Below, piece by piece: positions 21,601-32,611 of a stretch of 64,000 bases of DNA. Both the position numbers and the translations under genes were made by a program. Positions within the stretch are counted from its first letter, which is position 1. Each line of letters starts with the position of its first letter. Source of the stretch: Pyropia yezoensis (Eukaryota > Rhodophyta > Bangiophyceae > Bangiales > Bangiaceae); NCBI GenBank assembly GCA_009829735.1, contig CM020619.1, positions 20,403,816-20,467,815 on the forward strand. Direction: 5' to 3'. The notes under the pieces are model-generated. The model was given only the letters and a program-made list of their open reading frames with translations, was not told the origin of the DNA and ran no database searches.

Positions 21601-22751
21601 GGAATCGTATGAGTCTTCATAGGCGGGCATCCGCTATGAAACTGTTCCCCCCGGATGGGCCCAACGAGCAAGTCGCTATCGACATACTCGGGCCGCTTCC
21701 GGTAACGAAAGAAGGGAACAGGTACATCCTGGTCATGTCGGACCGCTTTACTAAGCTGTCACGGGCAGTAGCAATCCCGAACGATACGGCCTACACCATC
21801 ATGAACGCAGTGGTTGACCACTGGATCAGTGCTTACGGAGTAATGAAGCAACTCCTCTACGATAACGGAGCAAACCTTACGTCAGCATTCAGCACTAAGG
21901 TCCTGGGCATGTTCGGTATCGAACCCCGTCGGGCATCCGACTACCACCCGCAATCCAACGGGCAGGTGGAGCGGTTCAACCGCACCATCGTGAAGATGCT
22001 CCAATGCTATGTGGCGGAGCACACGAAGACGTGGGACAGACTTCTGTCCGCATTGAGCCTGGCATACAATGCCAGGGCCCACCGGAGTACCAACATTGCT
22101 CCATTGGAATGGGTCATGCCAATGGGCGTCGGTAACCTGATGCTGCCACCGGGCAGATGCACTCGGAATGACATACCGAAGGGCCGACCGGCCGAACGGA
22201 TCCACTTAGCTTGGTTGGCCAAGCTATCGTGGATGATTCCGAAGCTCAAGGGTGCCCTTAACCGTACACAACTTTGATACAAGAAGAACTTTGACGCCCG
22301 GCTACGGGTACGCAACGCAACCCTGGAAACAGGTGACTGGGTCTATATCAGACACCAGAAGTTCCGAGGGAACAAGCTTATGCAACTGGTCAAAGGACCG
22401 TACCAGATCTTACACAGAGATGATCACTCTGTCATCCTGCACTCCGATACGGAGATACAACGCATCACCCTCAATGATGTGACACCTGCTCCGAAGCCGG
22501 AACAGCCTCAGCCGGTACCGGCTGGGTTGCTACATGAAGCTCTTACAACCCACCGGTCAGATGACCCGGTGGGACCGGACGGGATTCCATACCAAGTAGA
22601 GAGCGTGGTCGGACACACCGACCCGGACCTACCAGGACCTTGGTACGTCAAGGTGATGTGGGTCGGACACGACTCACCCACCTGGGAACAGGCGGCGAAT
22701 ATACCCCGCCAACTTCTCATGCCTTACATGAGGCGACGACGCCTACTGTAA
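18662..22751 (+). pseudogene. R1 pol: protease, RT, RNase H, integrase, chromodomain (disrupted)
   Basis: The domains are in Ty3 order. The aspartic protease motif is VPDTGAGPNLI (about 18918). Reverse transcriptase runs about 19820-20560, with FCIDYRRLN near 20025 and the active-site YLDD near 20325. RNase H has TERECHGVIWAV near 20920. Integrase (21186-22277) has the HHCC zinc domain (two His, then GCHPCARN near 21590), then DILGPLP, LYDNGAN and YHPQSNGQVERFNR for the DDE triad. The chromodomain-like tail (22590-22740) includes WYVKVMWVGHDSPTWE. Lesions are a frameshift near 19890, TAA near 20010, TGA at 21180-21182 and TGA at 22275-22277. The last sits where the sister elements have Arg in a YK/YKR context, consistent with CGA to TGA. 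The frame is otherwise well kept. Confidence 0.85.
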
Positions 22752-22831
22752 CAACCCAACCGACACCGACTTCGGCTGTTGGGGGGTGAGGCTTATACCT
22801 ACTAAGTAGGGTGTCACATGAATTCGGCAAG

Positions 22832-22873
22832 ACTTAGGTTCACTAAGTTGGAGCGGACTTAGGCAAACTAAGT
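22832..22873. terminator. Two adjacent hairpins between convergent R1 pol and the antisense ORF
   Basis: ACTTAGGTTCACTAAGT (22832-22848) and ACTTAGGCAAACTAAGT (22857-22873) can each form a stem of ACTTAG with CTAAGT; a shorter palindrome CTACTAAGTAG is at about 22799-22809. They lie in the 450-bp space between two converging ORFs, a natural place for 3'-end processing signals of both transcripts. The function is inferred from position. Confidence 0.35.
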
Positions 22874-23201
22874 AAGCTACTGACTTTAACAAGTTTGTTG
22901 AAGGAGATGACTAACTCCGATAATTTCAAAGTAACCTGAGGCTTACACCAAGGTAAACCTTCATCCTTGGGGCAAGTGACGGACCAAGGAAGGTTGACAT
23001 TCATGAGAATTAACCAACCAGAATGGGTTGGGGGGCGCGGGAAAGAACCGAGGCAGGCCACGGCTAAGTCAGACGGGGTACTCCCCAATGGCAGGCATTG
23101 GTATAATGCAAACGCCCCAGCGGGGGATGAGTTTATAATCACTACTACCCGGCCACCATAAGGGTCGCCGGGTCCCTCTCCCTTACAAACAATAGCACTC
23201 C

Positions 23202-25571
23202 TCAGTGGGTAGACTTACTGCGCGAGGGAGGCCACTCGCTCGTAAGCGCGTACACCTCCATGCTCCACCGGTCGGCAATCTCGCGACGGTCAATCACCCG
23301 AGTTACCTCGGTGCATAGCTGGACGAGGGTGCTGCGGCCAGCCTCCACGTTCTCCAGAGCTGTCTGGAGGCGGTCAAGCACACCACCGAAGCAACGCGCT
23401 GACCCGACCAGAGCAGCACCTGGGGGGATGTCCCCCCAGCTAACAGAGAGACCCTTCCGCATCTCACGGGCAATGAGGGCGTCAACTCCCTCATACCATA
23501 GACGGGGACCCCCGTCACGCATGACAGGGGCGGGGGGTGACACTGGCGCAGCCAGAGGAGCCACAGGAGCCGACACGGCTACCACCGGAGCCGGTGGCGC
23601 CGGATACGAGGCCCGGTAGGACCCCACGGAAGGAGCTACACCGTAAACCCGGCGGAGCTCCGCCCGACGACGGGACACCCCACGCTCCCCATCAGCAGAG
23701 CCCCACTCTCGGGGACGACGGCCAACCGCCATTGGTATCGGGTTACCGAACCACGGGGCGAGGATCTGAAGAGGGTCATGGATAACCATGGGAATACCCA
23801 GGTCAGGAACAGCCTCGGTGGACGCCCACCCCCGGCAATTGGGCTCACCCGGCTGAGTACGCCGGATACGCAACGAGTGACGAGGTAAGGGAAAAGCCCC
23901 AGCCTGAGGGTCCCGGTACGGGGGAAGGGCCAACACCCCCGCCCAGTTCACGGCATCGTGAACAGCCAGGAGGGCCTCGAAATCCCGGGCCAACCCGGTC
24001 TTGGCAGCTATCATGTCCACGCCCAGCTGCCCGATGTGCCGACGGGCACCCGTCGGAAGATGAAACAGGCGCCCCTGCCGGCGGACGGACAGCAAGAAGG
24101 AGGAAGCCTGCCCGAGGGTAGCCTCAAGGGTGAAGGTCCCCTGCAACGGATGGACAGGCCGGGAGGCCAACACCTTCCCGAAGTATCGGAGACAGCAGCC
24201 GGTGTCAAACCGGAAAGCAGGGGCGGGTTCCAACCCCTCCTGCCACAGAGGCGGGCGCAAGGCAGTGTCCACCGGCGCACGACCGTCACCGGTCTGCAAC
24301 GCACACGTTATATCGGTGCGGAACGCATCCGCCATGACACGATGGTTGCGTCGCCAACTCGACGCCGACTTTAACCCCGCCATGGGTGGGTACGGAGCCG
24401 TCAACGTCAGGTACGGGGATACCCCCAGGAAGTACTCAAACCCGGGATACCGGCCGGTATCACCCACCGTCTCCCCAAGCGCCACCGGCCCCACCGCCGC
24501 CGCAACCCCCCGAGCACTAGCCGGGTAGTCAACCTCCCGCGGCAACGCGGGGGCAATCAAGTCGCATAACCCGAAGGCGGAGTCGAGGTTGACTTCACCC
24601 CGCCCCATCCGGGTGCGCCAGAGCTGCGCATGCCGGTCGTCCGGCTGGCTCAGGATCCAATGATGTTCCACCCGGACCGCGTTCGGCTGGTTGACCAGCC
24701 GCACCAACTCCCGCTCCCAACTCGGGTCCACCTTGACGCGCCGGGAGGTCTTTCCAGGAAGATGTGGCTGGTGGAAGTCCACCCGCATCCGCCCAGCGGA
24801 GTCCATCGACTTCTGCGCAGTCATGCCTCGAACCCGAGCCACCAAGTCGGACATCGACATGGCGGGTTGACCTGCCGCCGAGGCGACGCCGCCACCCAAC
24901 GGGGCAACCCGGGCAGAACCAGGAAGAATCGGGGGCGCCCGGGGGAGCCCCACCGGCAGATGGGCCGGCACCGGAGGAGCACGGGGCCGAGGAGGAAGAA
25001 GAAGGGCGGGCGCCCGCCCGGAGTAACTCCCGGAGTCCACCGCCATCGGGGTAGACACTTCTTGACCACCAAGCGCCCGCGGCACCGCGGGCAGAGCATC
25101 GCCGCCACCCGGGCCCGACGTGGGCGCCACGGGGGCAGCAGGGGTAGACCCGCTACCAGCCGCCACGGAAACACCAACCGGGCGGGCACCCGCGCCGTCT
25201 TGACCCGCCGTCCCGGCCGGGGTGCCGCCACGACCGTCCGACACACCGGCGACGCCGTCTTGAGGTGGAGCCGCGCCGGCACCGGCGACAGGAGCCATCC
25301 GGGCCGCCGGAGGAGTAGGGGTAGAGGCAGCCGCTACACGCGGTTGCCCGCCACCCGACGGAGCCGTCGTGCCGCTGCACACGGACGACAATCCGCCCGG
25401 CGCGCCTTCCGGGGCCACACGAACGGTCACCCGGTCGCCTTCGTCCTCCGACGAGCTCTACAAGAAGCACTCGGCGGCGGTGGCAGAGACGGGAACGTCG
25501 TCCACCATCACCTACTCCTCCTCCTCAAGCAGGAGGTCGTGCTCGCCTCCGGGTACCTGGGGGTCCGACAT
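23202..25571 (-). CDS. Antisense ORF of element R1 (unknown protein, interrupted near its start)
   Basis: I do not recognise this protein. From an ATG at 25571 (MSDPQVPGGEHDLL) the frame is open to 23202 except for two in-frame TAG codons at 25514-25512 and 25460-25458; the main open stretch is about 740 codons. Plan: Ala/Pro/Gly-rich N-terminal third; a globular centre (about 24870-23650) including MSMSDLVARVRGM, WERELVRLVNQPNAVRVEHH and the aromatic segment YPGFEYFLGVSPYLT; a Pro/Val-rich linker near 23540-23600; and a final 100 residues with LWYEGVDALIAREM and ADRWSMEVYALTSEW. It lies inside R1, between the chromodomain and the 3' LTR, on the opposite strand. Element R3 has an ORF in the same place with the same plan (46046-48493). 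Additional antisense ORFs are known in some plant Ty3 elements; whether this is related is open. Confidence 0.65.
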
Positions 25572-26146
25572 AGTGGAGCTGGGGTAGCAGGGGCGCCCCG
25601 TGCCAAAAAGCCGCAGCCGGCTCGACCCGGTACAAGGAACGCTCGCGCGGACGAGCCAGGGAAGCGCGGGCACCCGCGCTTTTAACCACACAGCTCAGCA
25701 CGAGCGATACGGCAGCGCGGGACGACCAGCGCCAGCCGAGCTACGAGGGCGCTCCACCCAGGCACCTGGATCGGGGCCACGCCCCCAACACGGGGTAACC
25801 AAGGGGGGTCACCCCCAACCGCCCCCACGCAACGCGGGCAGCCCCCGCCACCCACTCAATCGTCCCGCGAGAGGGCCCCCCCCTACCACCAGACGCCTGG
25901 TGGCAGATCTGCTTGCACCACCCCTCGGAAAGGGGGGTCGTGAACAGAAACCCGCATCGGGAATTCAACGGTCCGGAATACGGATCGTGTGTGTACCACA
26001 CAAAGGGAGGCACCCCCCTCAGACAACCTCGAAAAGGGGTGTCTGTCGCGACAGGGCGCAAAGCCCTACCCGACTGGTGAACGGTCACGCGACCCACTTA
26101 CATTCGGAAACCCGAATGCAACTCGACCCGAGGACGGGCCGAATCT

Positions 26147-26158
26147 AAGGGGGGGACA
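26147..26158 (+). promoter_or_regulatory. Polypurine tract of R1
   Basis: AAGGGGGGGACA lies directly before the 3' LTR, where a primer for plus-strand DNA synthesis is expected. Confidence 0.75.
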
Positions 26159-26521
26159 TGTAGCAATATGGTTGGCCGTATTGTGGCCTTAATAATAGGG
26201 GGGCTACTTCTAGCCCTTTACTTTCAATTTGGGAGTCCGTACTCGTCACGGTATCTATAAGTTACGTATGACCAGAGGGACTTGCATCTTGGGGTGGAGG
26301 GTAGTTAGTAGTGTCTCCGAGGGTTTAAAACGAGGGGGCCGGCGGCGAATCCACCGCCGGCCATTGTAAAACAACAAACCCCTCCCATTTGGGCTCCCAT
26401 CTTGGTCCCGTGGCTTGCGCTCCAAGGACAGCAACCATGGCCTCCCGGTGACGTTGGTGCCGATCCCCCTTGGTGAGTGTTCCCTGAGAGTGGACGTGTA
26501 GCGGATACCTATTGTGCTACA
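26159..26521 (+). repeat. 3' LTR of R1
   Basis: 363 bp, starting TGTAGCAATATGG and ending TATTGTGCTACA, with TGTAGCA/TGCTACA as inverted ends. It is about 92% identical by eye to the inverted LTR at 49222-49583, and similarity stops exactly at these ends. The GC-rich palindrome CCGGCGGCGAATCCACCGCCGG is near 26339. Confidence 0.85.
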
Positions 26522-28128
26522 AGCCCGCGCCGGCCGCCCACCTGCATTCCTCCTCCCCGTCGTCCTATCCATGTGGCGCCGCACGCCAGGGGGGGGTGAC
26601 GCGGTGTAGGGGCACAGGCGGGGGCCAGCGGAACGTGGGCGCAGCCCAGGTACCATTTGGAACGCAGGGGGCCAGTGGATAAGAGCACCCTCACGGGTTC
26701 CCTCGTCCCCAGCACCCGGGTCCCGTTGTACCATCGTCCCCGCGGCGCTTGCCGTGTTCACCGCGTTCTTCCCCGTTTCCTCGTTCCCCTCCTCCATCTC
26801 CGTGCCCACGTACCCCACCTCACGAACCACCACGCTTCCCTCCACCCGGGCCCCTATGGATACCGGCAGCGCGACGGCGGGTTCGCCTGCTGGCGCGGGC
26901 CCTGGGACCCCCAACCTTCAAGGTGACCGAGCTGGGCAAGGTGGCCCCGCTACTGGTGTATCAGAAGTCACCTTGAAATCGCCGGAAAAATCGATGTTGG
27001 ATGCTCGGAATCGAACCCACGCGATGGAACATATGTTAACCACGCGTTGTGGACCACTGCGCCACGGGTTGAATCCTGGACATCTTGGGCCAGATACGGG
27101 CTCTTCACCCCAAATCCTTACAGCACCAATCGCTGGGTCCGTTATACGCGGCAGTCGCGATGCTGCCACATCTGGGTCAGGCGTACCGGGTGGGCAAGGC
27201 GTACGTGCTGCTCAAGGTAGCCCCGCTACTGGGCCAGACGTTCTACCTGCGAACCAAGAGGAAGCCGGGGCGGGCCAGTCGTACGCGGTCATCACGCTCC
27301 CGAAGGGGACCAAGGTCGTGTGGGGCCCGGCAACCAAGTGGGCTCCGAGGAGAACGACGGGAACAAGACGGAAGACGGACGTGGCACCGATGTGCTCCTG
27401 CAACCAAGTGCTTGTACCGGCGTGCAACCGTCCAGGCAACCCGTACGAGGCGGCAACAGGTCCAAGTACCAACGGGTTCACGGGACGTAGCGGACCGTCA
27501 AGGAAGCGTTCAACAATCCGGGTAACGACGGAACGTGGAACCAAGAAGTCAACCGGTACAACAGGACAAGGTACGAGGAACCCAAGGAAACAAGGGAGAC
27601 CAGGACCAAGTCCGCCACCGCGTGGGACCAGGCACCCGCCGCAAGGCAAGGCACCAAGGGCACCAACGTGGAAGGGTCAGGGACAGTCAAGAGGGTCCCG
27701 TCAAGGTTCACACGGACCCACGTCAAGGACACAGAGGGTTGCCAGCGTGCCCAGCACCACGGAGGAGGGCGTCCAAGGTCGCAGGGGGTCGTGGGGGGGA
27801 GAGACATGGGTGGGATCTGGTGTAAGCAACCTCCGCGTTGCAACGCTAAATAGTGATAAATCTTTGATCCCACATTCTTGCAACGCCTCTAATCCGCTCC
27901 CACGCCCGGGGAAGAAGACGCGACTTAGCCGATTTCGATGCCGGGGAACACGATGGTCGCCACGACGGTGACAATAAAGTAGCCCCCCATCAAACAATCT
28001 TTGCAGGAACCGAATGTTGCCCTTGGTGTCCCGAGTCGAACCACCAACCTGCCCACCTACTCAGGTGTTTCAACCAGCCCTTGGCCTCGCGGAACCGCCT
28101 GACCAGGTCAAGGGTGCGTGGCCCAGGG
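26522..28128. other. Spacer between R1 LTR and element A pol, no convincing gene
   Basis: A 405-codon plus frame (26754-27971) exists, but it is Thr/Gly/Arg/Pro-rich, runs through a tRNA-like sequence and shows no domain; the minus strand is open too. The DNA from about 27180 to 27780 is rich in short ACCAAGG/GTCAAGG-like words. In element A orientation this is 3' untranslated or LTR territory; GGGGGGCTACTT on the minus strand (27979-27990) also occurs inside the R1 LTR. Confidence 0.4.
26997..27068 (-). other. tRNA-like sequence with A and B boxes, not a foldable tRNA
   Basis: On the minus strand TGGCGCAGTGG (27064-27054) matches the A box and GGTTCGATTCC (27017-27007) matches the B box of a tRNA gene at normal spacing. 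The D arm can pair, but the acceptor ends do not, the T stem has two mismatches and no clean anticodon stem forms. It is a degenerate tRNA or tRNA-derived SINE head rather than a working tRNA. Confidence 0.4.
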
Positions 28129-29952
28129 TTAGCAACGGGGCCACATGTCTGCACCCGGTTCAAGGTTCCAGGGCCACACAGCATAGATAGCCTTAAAAGG
28201 TTCCAGTAGTACGGTGGCCTCCTCCTCCCGCAGTGGAGGTTCGGTCCCAACGCGTTCACAGTACTGGATAACCTTAGCCCTGTCGAACTTGTGGTAAGGT
28301 TCCCAGGTATCCTCGGACTGGGCGTAATCCCACCAGCGTACCAAGAGCCAAAGCTTCCCTTCCTGGTCCCTGTCGTGTCCCAAGAAACGTTCCCAAACAA
28401 AAGGGGTACCAGAGTCCTCGTGGTCCAGGGGTACAACCGGTTCTTGCGGACCATGCAACAAGGACGTAGAGTCTGTATGGCCAGAGGGTGTGGGTGCACG
28501 GGCCACATGATGACTACTAACCCGGTCACGGATCCCTTCAACCAGCAGCGTGAACGTGTGCCCATCCCGGTCCACGATCCGATAGGGACCCTTGACCCTC
28601 TGGTCCAGTTTCTTCCGACTGTCGTCCTTGGTATCCACGTACACCCAGTCTCCCACGCGAAGGGTCTCGTTCACAGGCGTAACCCGTCTTTCGTAACCCC
28701 TCTTGTACCGACGCTGGGCAAGGTCAAGGTTCTTGCGTACCGTGAAGGCTTGGTTCGTCAGGAGGGCCCGTCTCATCTGGCGTACCTGGCGTGCGTTGCC
28801 TCTGAACTCCTTGGGATACGGGGACCCTGGGAGCCGGTCCAGTGCAAAGGTACGCACGCGTTCAGGGAGAACGAACTCAAACGGGGCCACGCCAGTGCTC
28901 TGTTGTGGCCTTGTGTTATATGCCACGGTAAGCACGGAAACCAATTCGTCCCACTGGTCCTGATGGTCCTCGATGTACGTACGTAACTGGGCCACGATAG
29001 TACGGTTAAAGCGTTACACTTGTCCCTGGGTCTGCGGATGGTACGTGGTAGACGTTACGTGTTTGATCCCAAGCATACTGCAGACGCCACGGAAGTGCGT
29101 GGACACCAGCTGGGGCCCGTTGTCTGTCAGTAACGTTTCCGGGGGCCCGTAAGAAGCGACCCATGTATCCAAAAAGGCCGAGGCCACCACTTCCGCGTCC
29201 TGACTGCTGATGGGTACCACTCTGGTAAGCTTGGTAAACCTGTGCACGATAACCAAAAGGTACTTGTTCCCGTTCACTGTCTCGGGCAAGGGTCCCAACA
29301 GGTCAAGGCATACGTCCTTAAAGGGATCCGTGGCGGGGAACAACTTCAACGGATTGGTACGTCGCCTTCCTTGAACCATACCCTTGGAACAAGCTGTACA
29401 GTTGGTAACAAAAGCGTGCACGTCAGCCACCATAGTTTCCCACTGGAACGTTCGTCTCATACAGGTATACATCTTATTGATCCCTGGGTGTCCCGCGTGG
29501 CCTGGTTCATGTTTCAAAGGCAGTACCTCCTGCTGTAGTTCCTTGGGGACCACAATCTGAACGGCTCGGTCCAGAGGAGCCAGTCGTACAAGTAACCCTT
29601 CAGGTGTTTCCCCGTACCGCGAGTAAGCGTTCCGGTTCATCTCTTCCTGAAGTTCCTTGCAACGCTTGTCGTTTCCCTGAGCCTTAAGGATCCTGTTAAC
29701 CGACAACGGTGGGTACCTCTTGTGTGTCTTGAAGTTCGGGCGGATCCATCCGGTGACAAAGTTGGCCATAGTTAACCGGGAAGGTATCTCCTCAGGTATA
29801 TGTCCTCGGTCGTGTCCCGTAGTTTCTAGCTTTGACATCAAGTCTGCAGCATGGTGGTGCTGACCAGGACGGGACTCAACGGTATAATTGTACTCGGCTA
29901 ACCGGAGTCGCCAACGAGCCAAGCGTCCATGGGCTCCGTCCATGGGTAACAT
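28129..29952 (-). pseudogene. Element A integrase and chromodomain
   Basis: HHCC zinc domain (GHAGHPGINKMY followed by CTACSKG), integrase core with DLLGPLP and LLTDNGPQL, then YHPQTQGQV. The next codon, which should be the catalytic Glu of the DDE triad, is TAA (29016-29014), so this integrase is dead at its active site. The frame continues in phase from 28995. The C-terminal chromodomain (about 28250-28400) reads LWLLVRWWDYAQSEDTWEPY, with the aromatic residues of a methyl-lysine-binding fold. Confidence 0.82.
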
Positions 29953-29958
29953 CCACTT

Positions 29959-31404
29959 TCAAGCGGTGTGGTCCGTGCGTACAACGAAGCGTGTCCCTTC
30001 TAGGTACGGTCGTAACAAAAAGAAAGCCCAGACAACCGCGAGGCACTCGCGTTCCGTGGTACTATAGTTCCGTTCCGCTTGTGTCAGGATCCTGCTCCAG
30101 TAGCCCACGGGCTCGTAGGCCCCGTCCTCTTGTTCCTGTAGTAAAACGCACCCAATCTGGGCAGCGCTCGCGTCGGTATCCACAATAAACTGGCGCGAGC
30201 GTCGCGAAAGCGCCAGGATCGGTGTGTGTGTCAGACGGTACTTGAGCTTCTCGAACGCGTCCGTCTGAGCCGGAGTGAAAGGAGGCAGAGGGTCGGGTAC
30301 CTTGGTACTTGTCATAGCCAACAGAGGGCGGGCCACCTGAGCATAGTCCTTAACAAAGCGACGGTACACGTTACACATTCCCAGGAAACTGCGTAGGTCC
30401 TTCTTGGTTCTCTGCGTCTTGGCTCCCCGTAGCCCGACTAGCTTCTTCTCGTTCACGCGGAGCTGTCTCTTGCCGACGGTATGGCCAAGGTACTCGACCT
30501 CGTCATGAAACAAAAAGCACTTGCTGGCCTTAAGGGAAACACCGGCCTTAGCGAGTAGCCCAAAAATCTCTTCCAGGTGCTCCAAGTGTTCCGTAGGGTT
30601 CTTAGAGAAGACAATACTGTCGTCCAGGTACACGAGGCACGTCTTCCACTTGACCCCGGACAGGATTATATCGATGGCCCGTTGAAACGTAGCCGGAGCG
30701 TTTGTAAGACCAAAGGGGAGCTTTACGTACCGAAAGGTTCCTTCGAGAAACGTGAACGTCGTCTTATGCTGGTCCTCGGCAGCAACAGGGATCTGCCAGT
30801 AACCACAGTTCGCGTCCAACATCGAAAACACGGTTGCTTCTCCCAGAAATTCGATACAGTCGTCCATCCTCGGTAACGGGTACGTGTCCTTAACCTTCAC
30901 ATCGTTCAGTCTGCGGTAGTGAACACAGAACCGCGGGGTACCATCGGGCTTGGGGGCCAAGACGAGCGGGAACGACCACTCAGCCTGAGACGGCTCAATG
31001 ACCCCGAGCTTGGTCTGCTTTTCCACTTGTTCCTTGATCAGGTCCCGATGATGGAGCCCGATACGGTACGGTTGGGAACGATTAGGCTTGGCCCCGTCCT
31101 TTAAAGTGATCCGGTGGGGTGTCACGTCAATACGTCCCAGTTGTCCGTCCCAGAGACCCTTGTAGCGTTCTAAAAGTTCACGTACAGCCTGGTGAAGTTC
31201 AGGCGGGATCAGCTCGTACGCCAACTTGGGCATCTTGACCGGAGTTCCGTCTGACGACTGTCCCTTTGTATCCGGCTCGGGTACCGTGGTTCCAGCGGAT
31301 CCCTCAGGGGTCTCGCCCCCCTGTGACGACGCTTGGCCCGACGTGCTCCCTTGCTCGGTTCCCAGCGTAACAATAGGGTCGGCCCCCTCACTAGGGGCCG
31401 GCAA
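29959..31404 (-). pseudogene. Element A reverse transcriptase and RNase H
   Basis: RT motifs are FPLVLAPKPDGTPRFCVHYRRL (the usual FCVDYRRL has His for Asp), LPFGLTNAPATFQRAI and the active-site YLDDSIVF (near 30620). The thumb/connection has FLGMCNVYRRFVKDY, then RNase H with QFIVDTDASAAQIG and TERECLAVVWAFFLL. The frame ends at an in-frame TGA (29961-29959) inside RNase H and resumes at 29952 in the same frame. Confidence 0.82.
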
Positions 31405-31541
31405 GTAACCAGTGGGGCCCTCGAGAACGGGTCAATCGTACGGGGTAGCGAGGCCTACGGCGAAGTTCTTGGGCAAGTTGACCGCCCGGTTCGAGATGTT
31501 CATGATGTGCATCCGGAAAACCCGCCGGGTCCGTACGTTAG

Positions 31542-32492
31542 CTAGGGCGATATGCAGACGGAGCCCTTTCTTGGCCATCTTGTGCGGTCGTTCATATAGT
31601 AAAGAGCGTCCGTTCGTTCCGCACTTGACGTAGACCGCTTCGAGGGATCGGGGTGGCAATGTTCTCCCTTAGAGAGGTACAGGGCAGAAGGATCTTGGCG
31701 TACGGGGTTACCCTTCACAGGAAAAGCGTTCTGGGTCTTTCCGTCCCACGCTCTCTTGGCGTACGTCAGGAAACCCAGATTCCAAAGCACAGTCCCTGTT
31801 CCAGGGTATATCGCCTTCACGTGGTCCTTCTGAAAGTCCATCCCGAGGATCAACGGTACCGAGAGGGCCCTGACCACGAGGAACTCGAACTCCATCGGCT
31901 TTCCGTTCACAATAACCGATAGTTCCACGATCCCACGGGCCCGTAACAACTGACCCGAGGCGTCACACACATGCGTCGACTTGATGGCCCTTGACGCCAG
32001 TCGTCGCCACCCTTCAGGGAGGATGTCCTCGCGTACCACGCTTGGCCCAGCACCAGTGTCCAGGATAGAAGTGGTGTCCTTCGGTTCCTCTTTGTCCAAT
32101 CGAGCCAAAGCATTCAAAGCAAAGTTTCTCTTACGCGGGACAAGCAAGGTGCCCTTGAACCCATATGGCTTCTTCATCCCAATCCGACGTCGGAGCCCAG
32201 ACTTGGATCGTCGTGCCAAAGAGGGCACACAGCAACAAGGGGTTCTCAAAGTAATAGGAGACTCAGAACGTACAGGTATAACGGGGCCCCTAATGATCTT
32301 CGAGAACCCCAACGCAGTTGCAAACGAGCAGGTACTATCCCGACGATGGGGAAGGGACCGTTTCGATCCGCCCCCCGTTACGCTTTTCCCGAGGGTCCCG
32401 GCTCCTGGGAACCGTCGCTCACTTGGTACCCTTGGTCCGCCTCGTCTTTCGAGAGGTGAATCCTTTCTCAAAAATGGCCTGAACCGTAGCAA
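31542..32492 (-). pseudogene. Element A protease region of pol
   Basis: Contains the retroviral-type aspartic protease signature LDTGAGPSVVRED (near 32060) followed by VRALSVPLILGMDFQKDH, the flap/second-half pattern seen in all four Ty3 copies here. It is separated from RT by a frameshift between 31542 and 31404, and from gag by another near 32490-32610. Confidence 0.8.
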
Positions 32493-32611
32493 CCCGGATC
32501 TGGCGATGGAACTGGCGGTCCGCGTTCGGCTTTACATCGGTGCTCTGACTCCGTTCACGAGTGGCCGCAAGGAACGAGTCCCGGGCCCGGAGAACCGCTT
32601 TCCGTTGGACC

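Larger units (their letters stand above)
16439..26521 (+). mobile_element. Ty3-type LTR retrotransposon R1 (5'-truncated, with antisense ORF and 3' LTR)
   Basis: The order is gag, protease, reverse transcriptase, RNase H, integrase, chromodomain (plus), then a long minus-strand ORF, a polypurine tract and a 363-bp LTR. The order RT before IN, with a chromodomain, places it among the chromovirus-like Ty3 elements. The 5' LTR is missing; similarity to the R1-type 5' fragment at 48923-49583 begins at 16439. The coding part carries one or two frameshifts and stops at 18081, 20010, 21180 and 22275, so this copy cannot be active unaided. Confidence 0.85.

Noticed and set aside
26997-27068. Functional tRNA gene
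   Set aside because: A and B boxes are present, but acceptor and T stems do not pair and no proper anticodon arm forms.
26754-27971. 405-codon plus ORF antisense to element A, as a third antisense accessory ORF
   Set aside because: Composition is low-complexity, it reads through a tRNA-like sequence, the other strand is open too, and it lacks the plan seen in R1 and R3.
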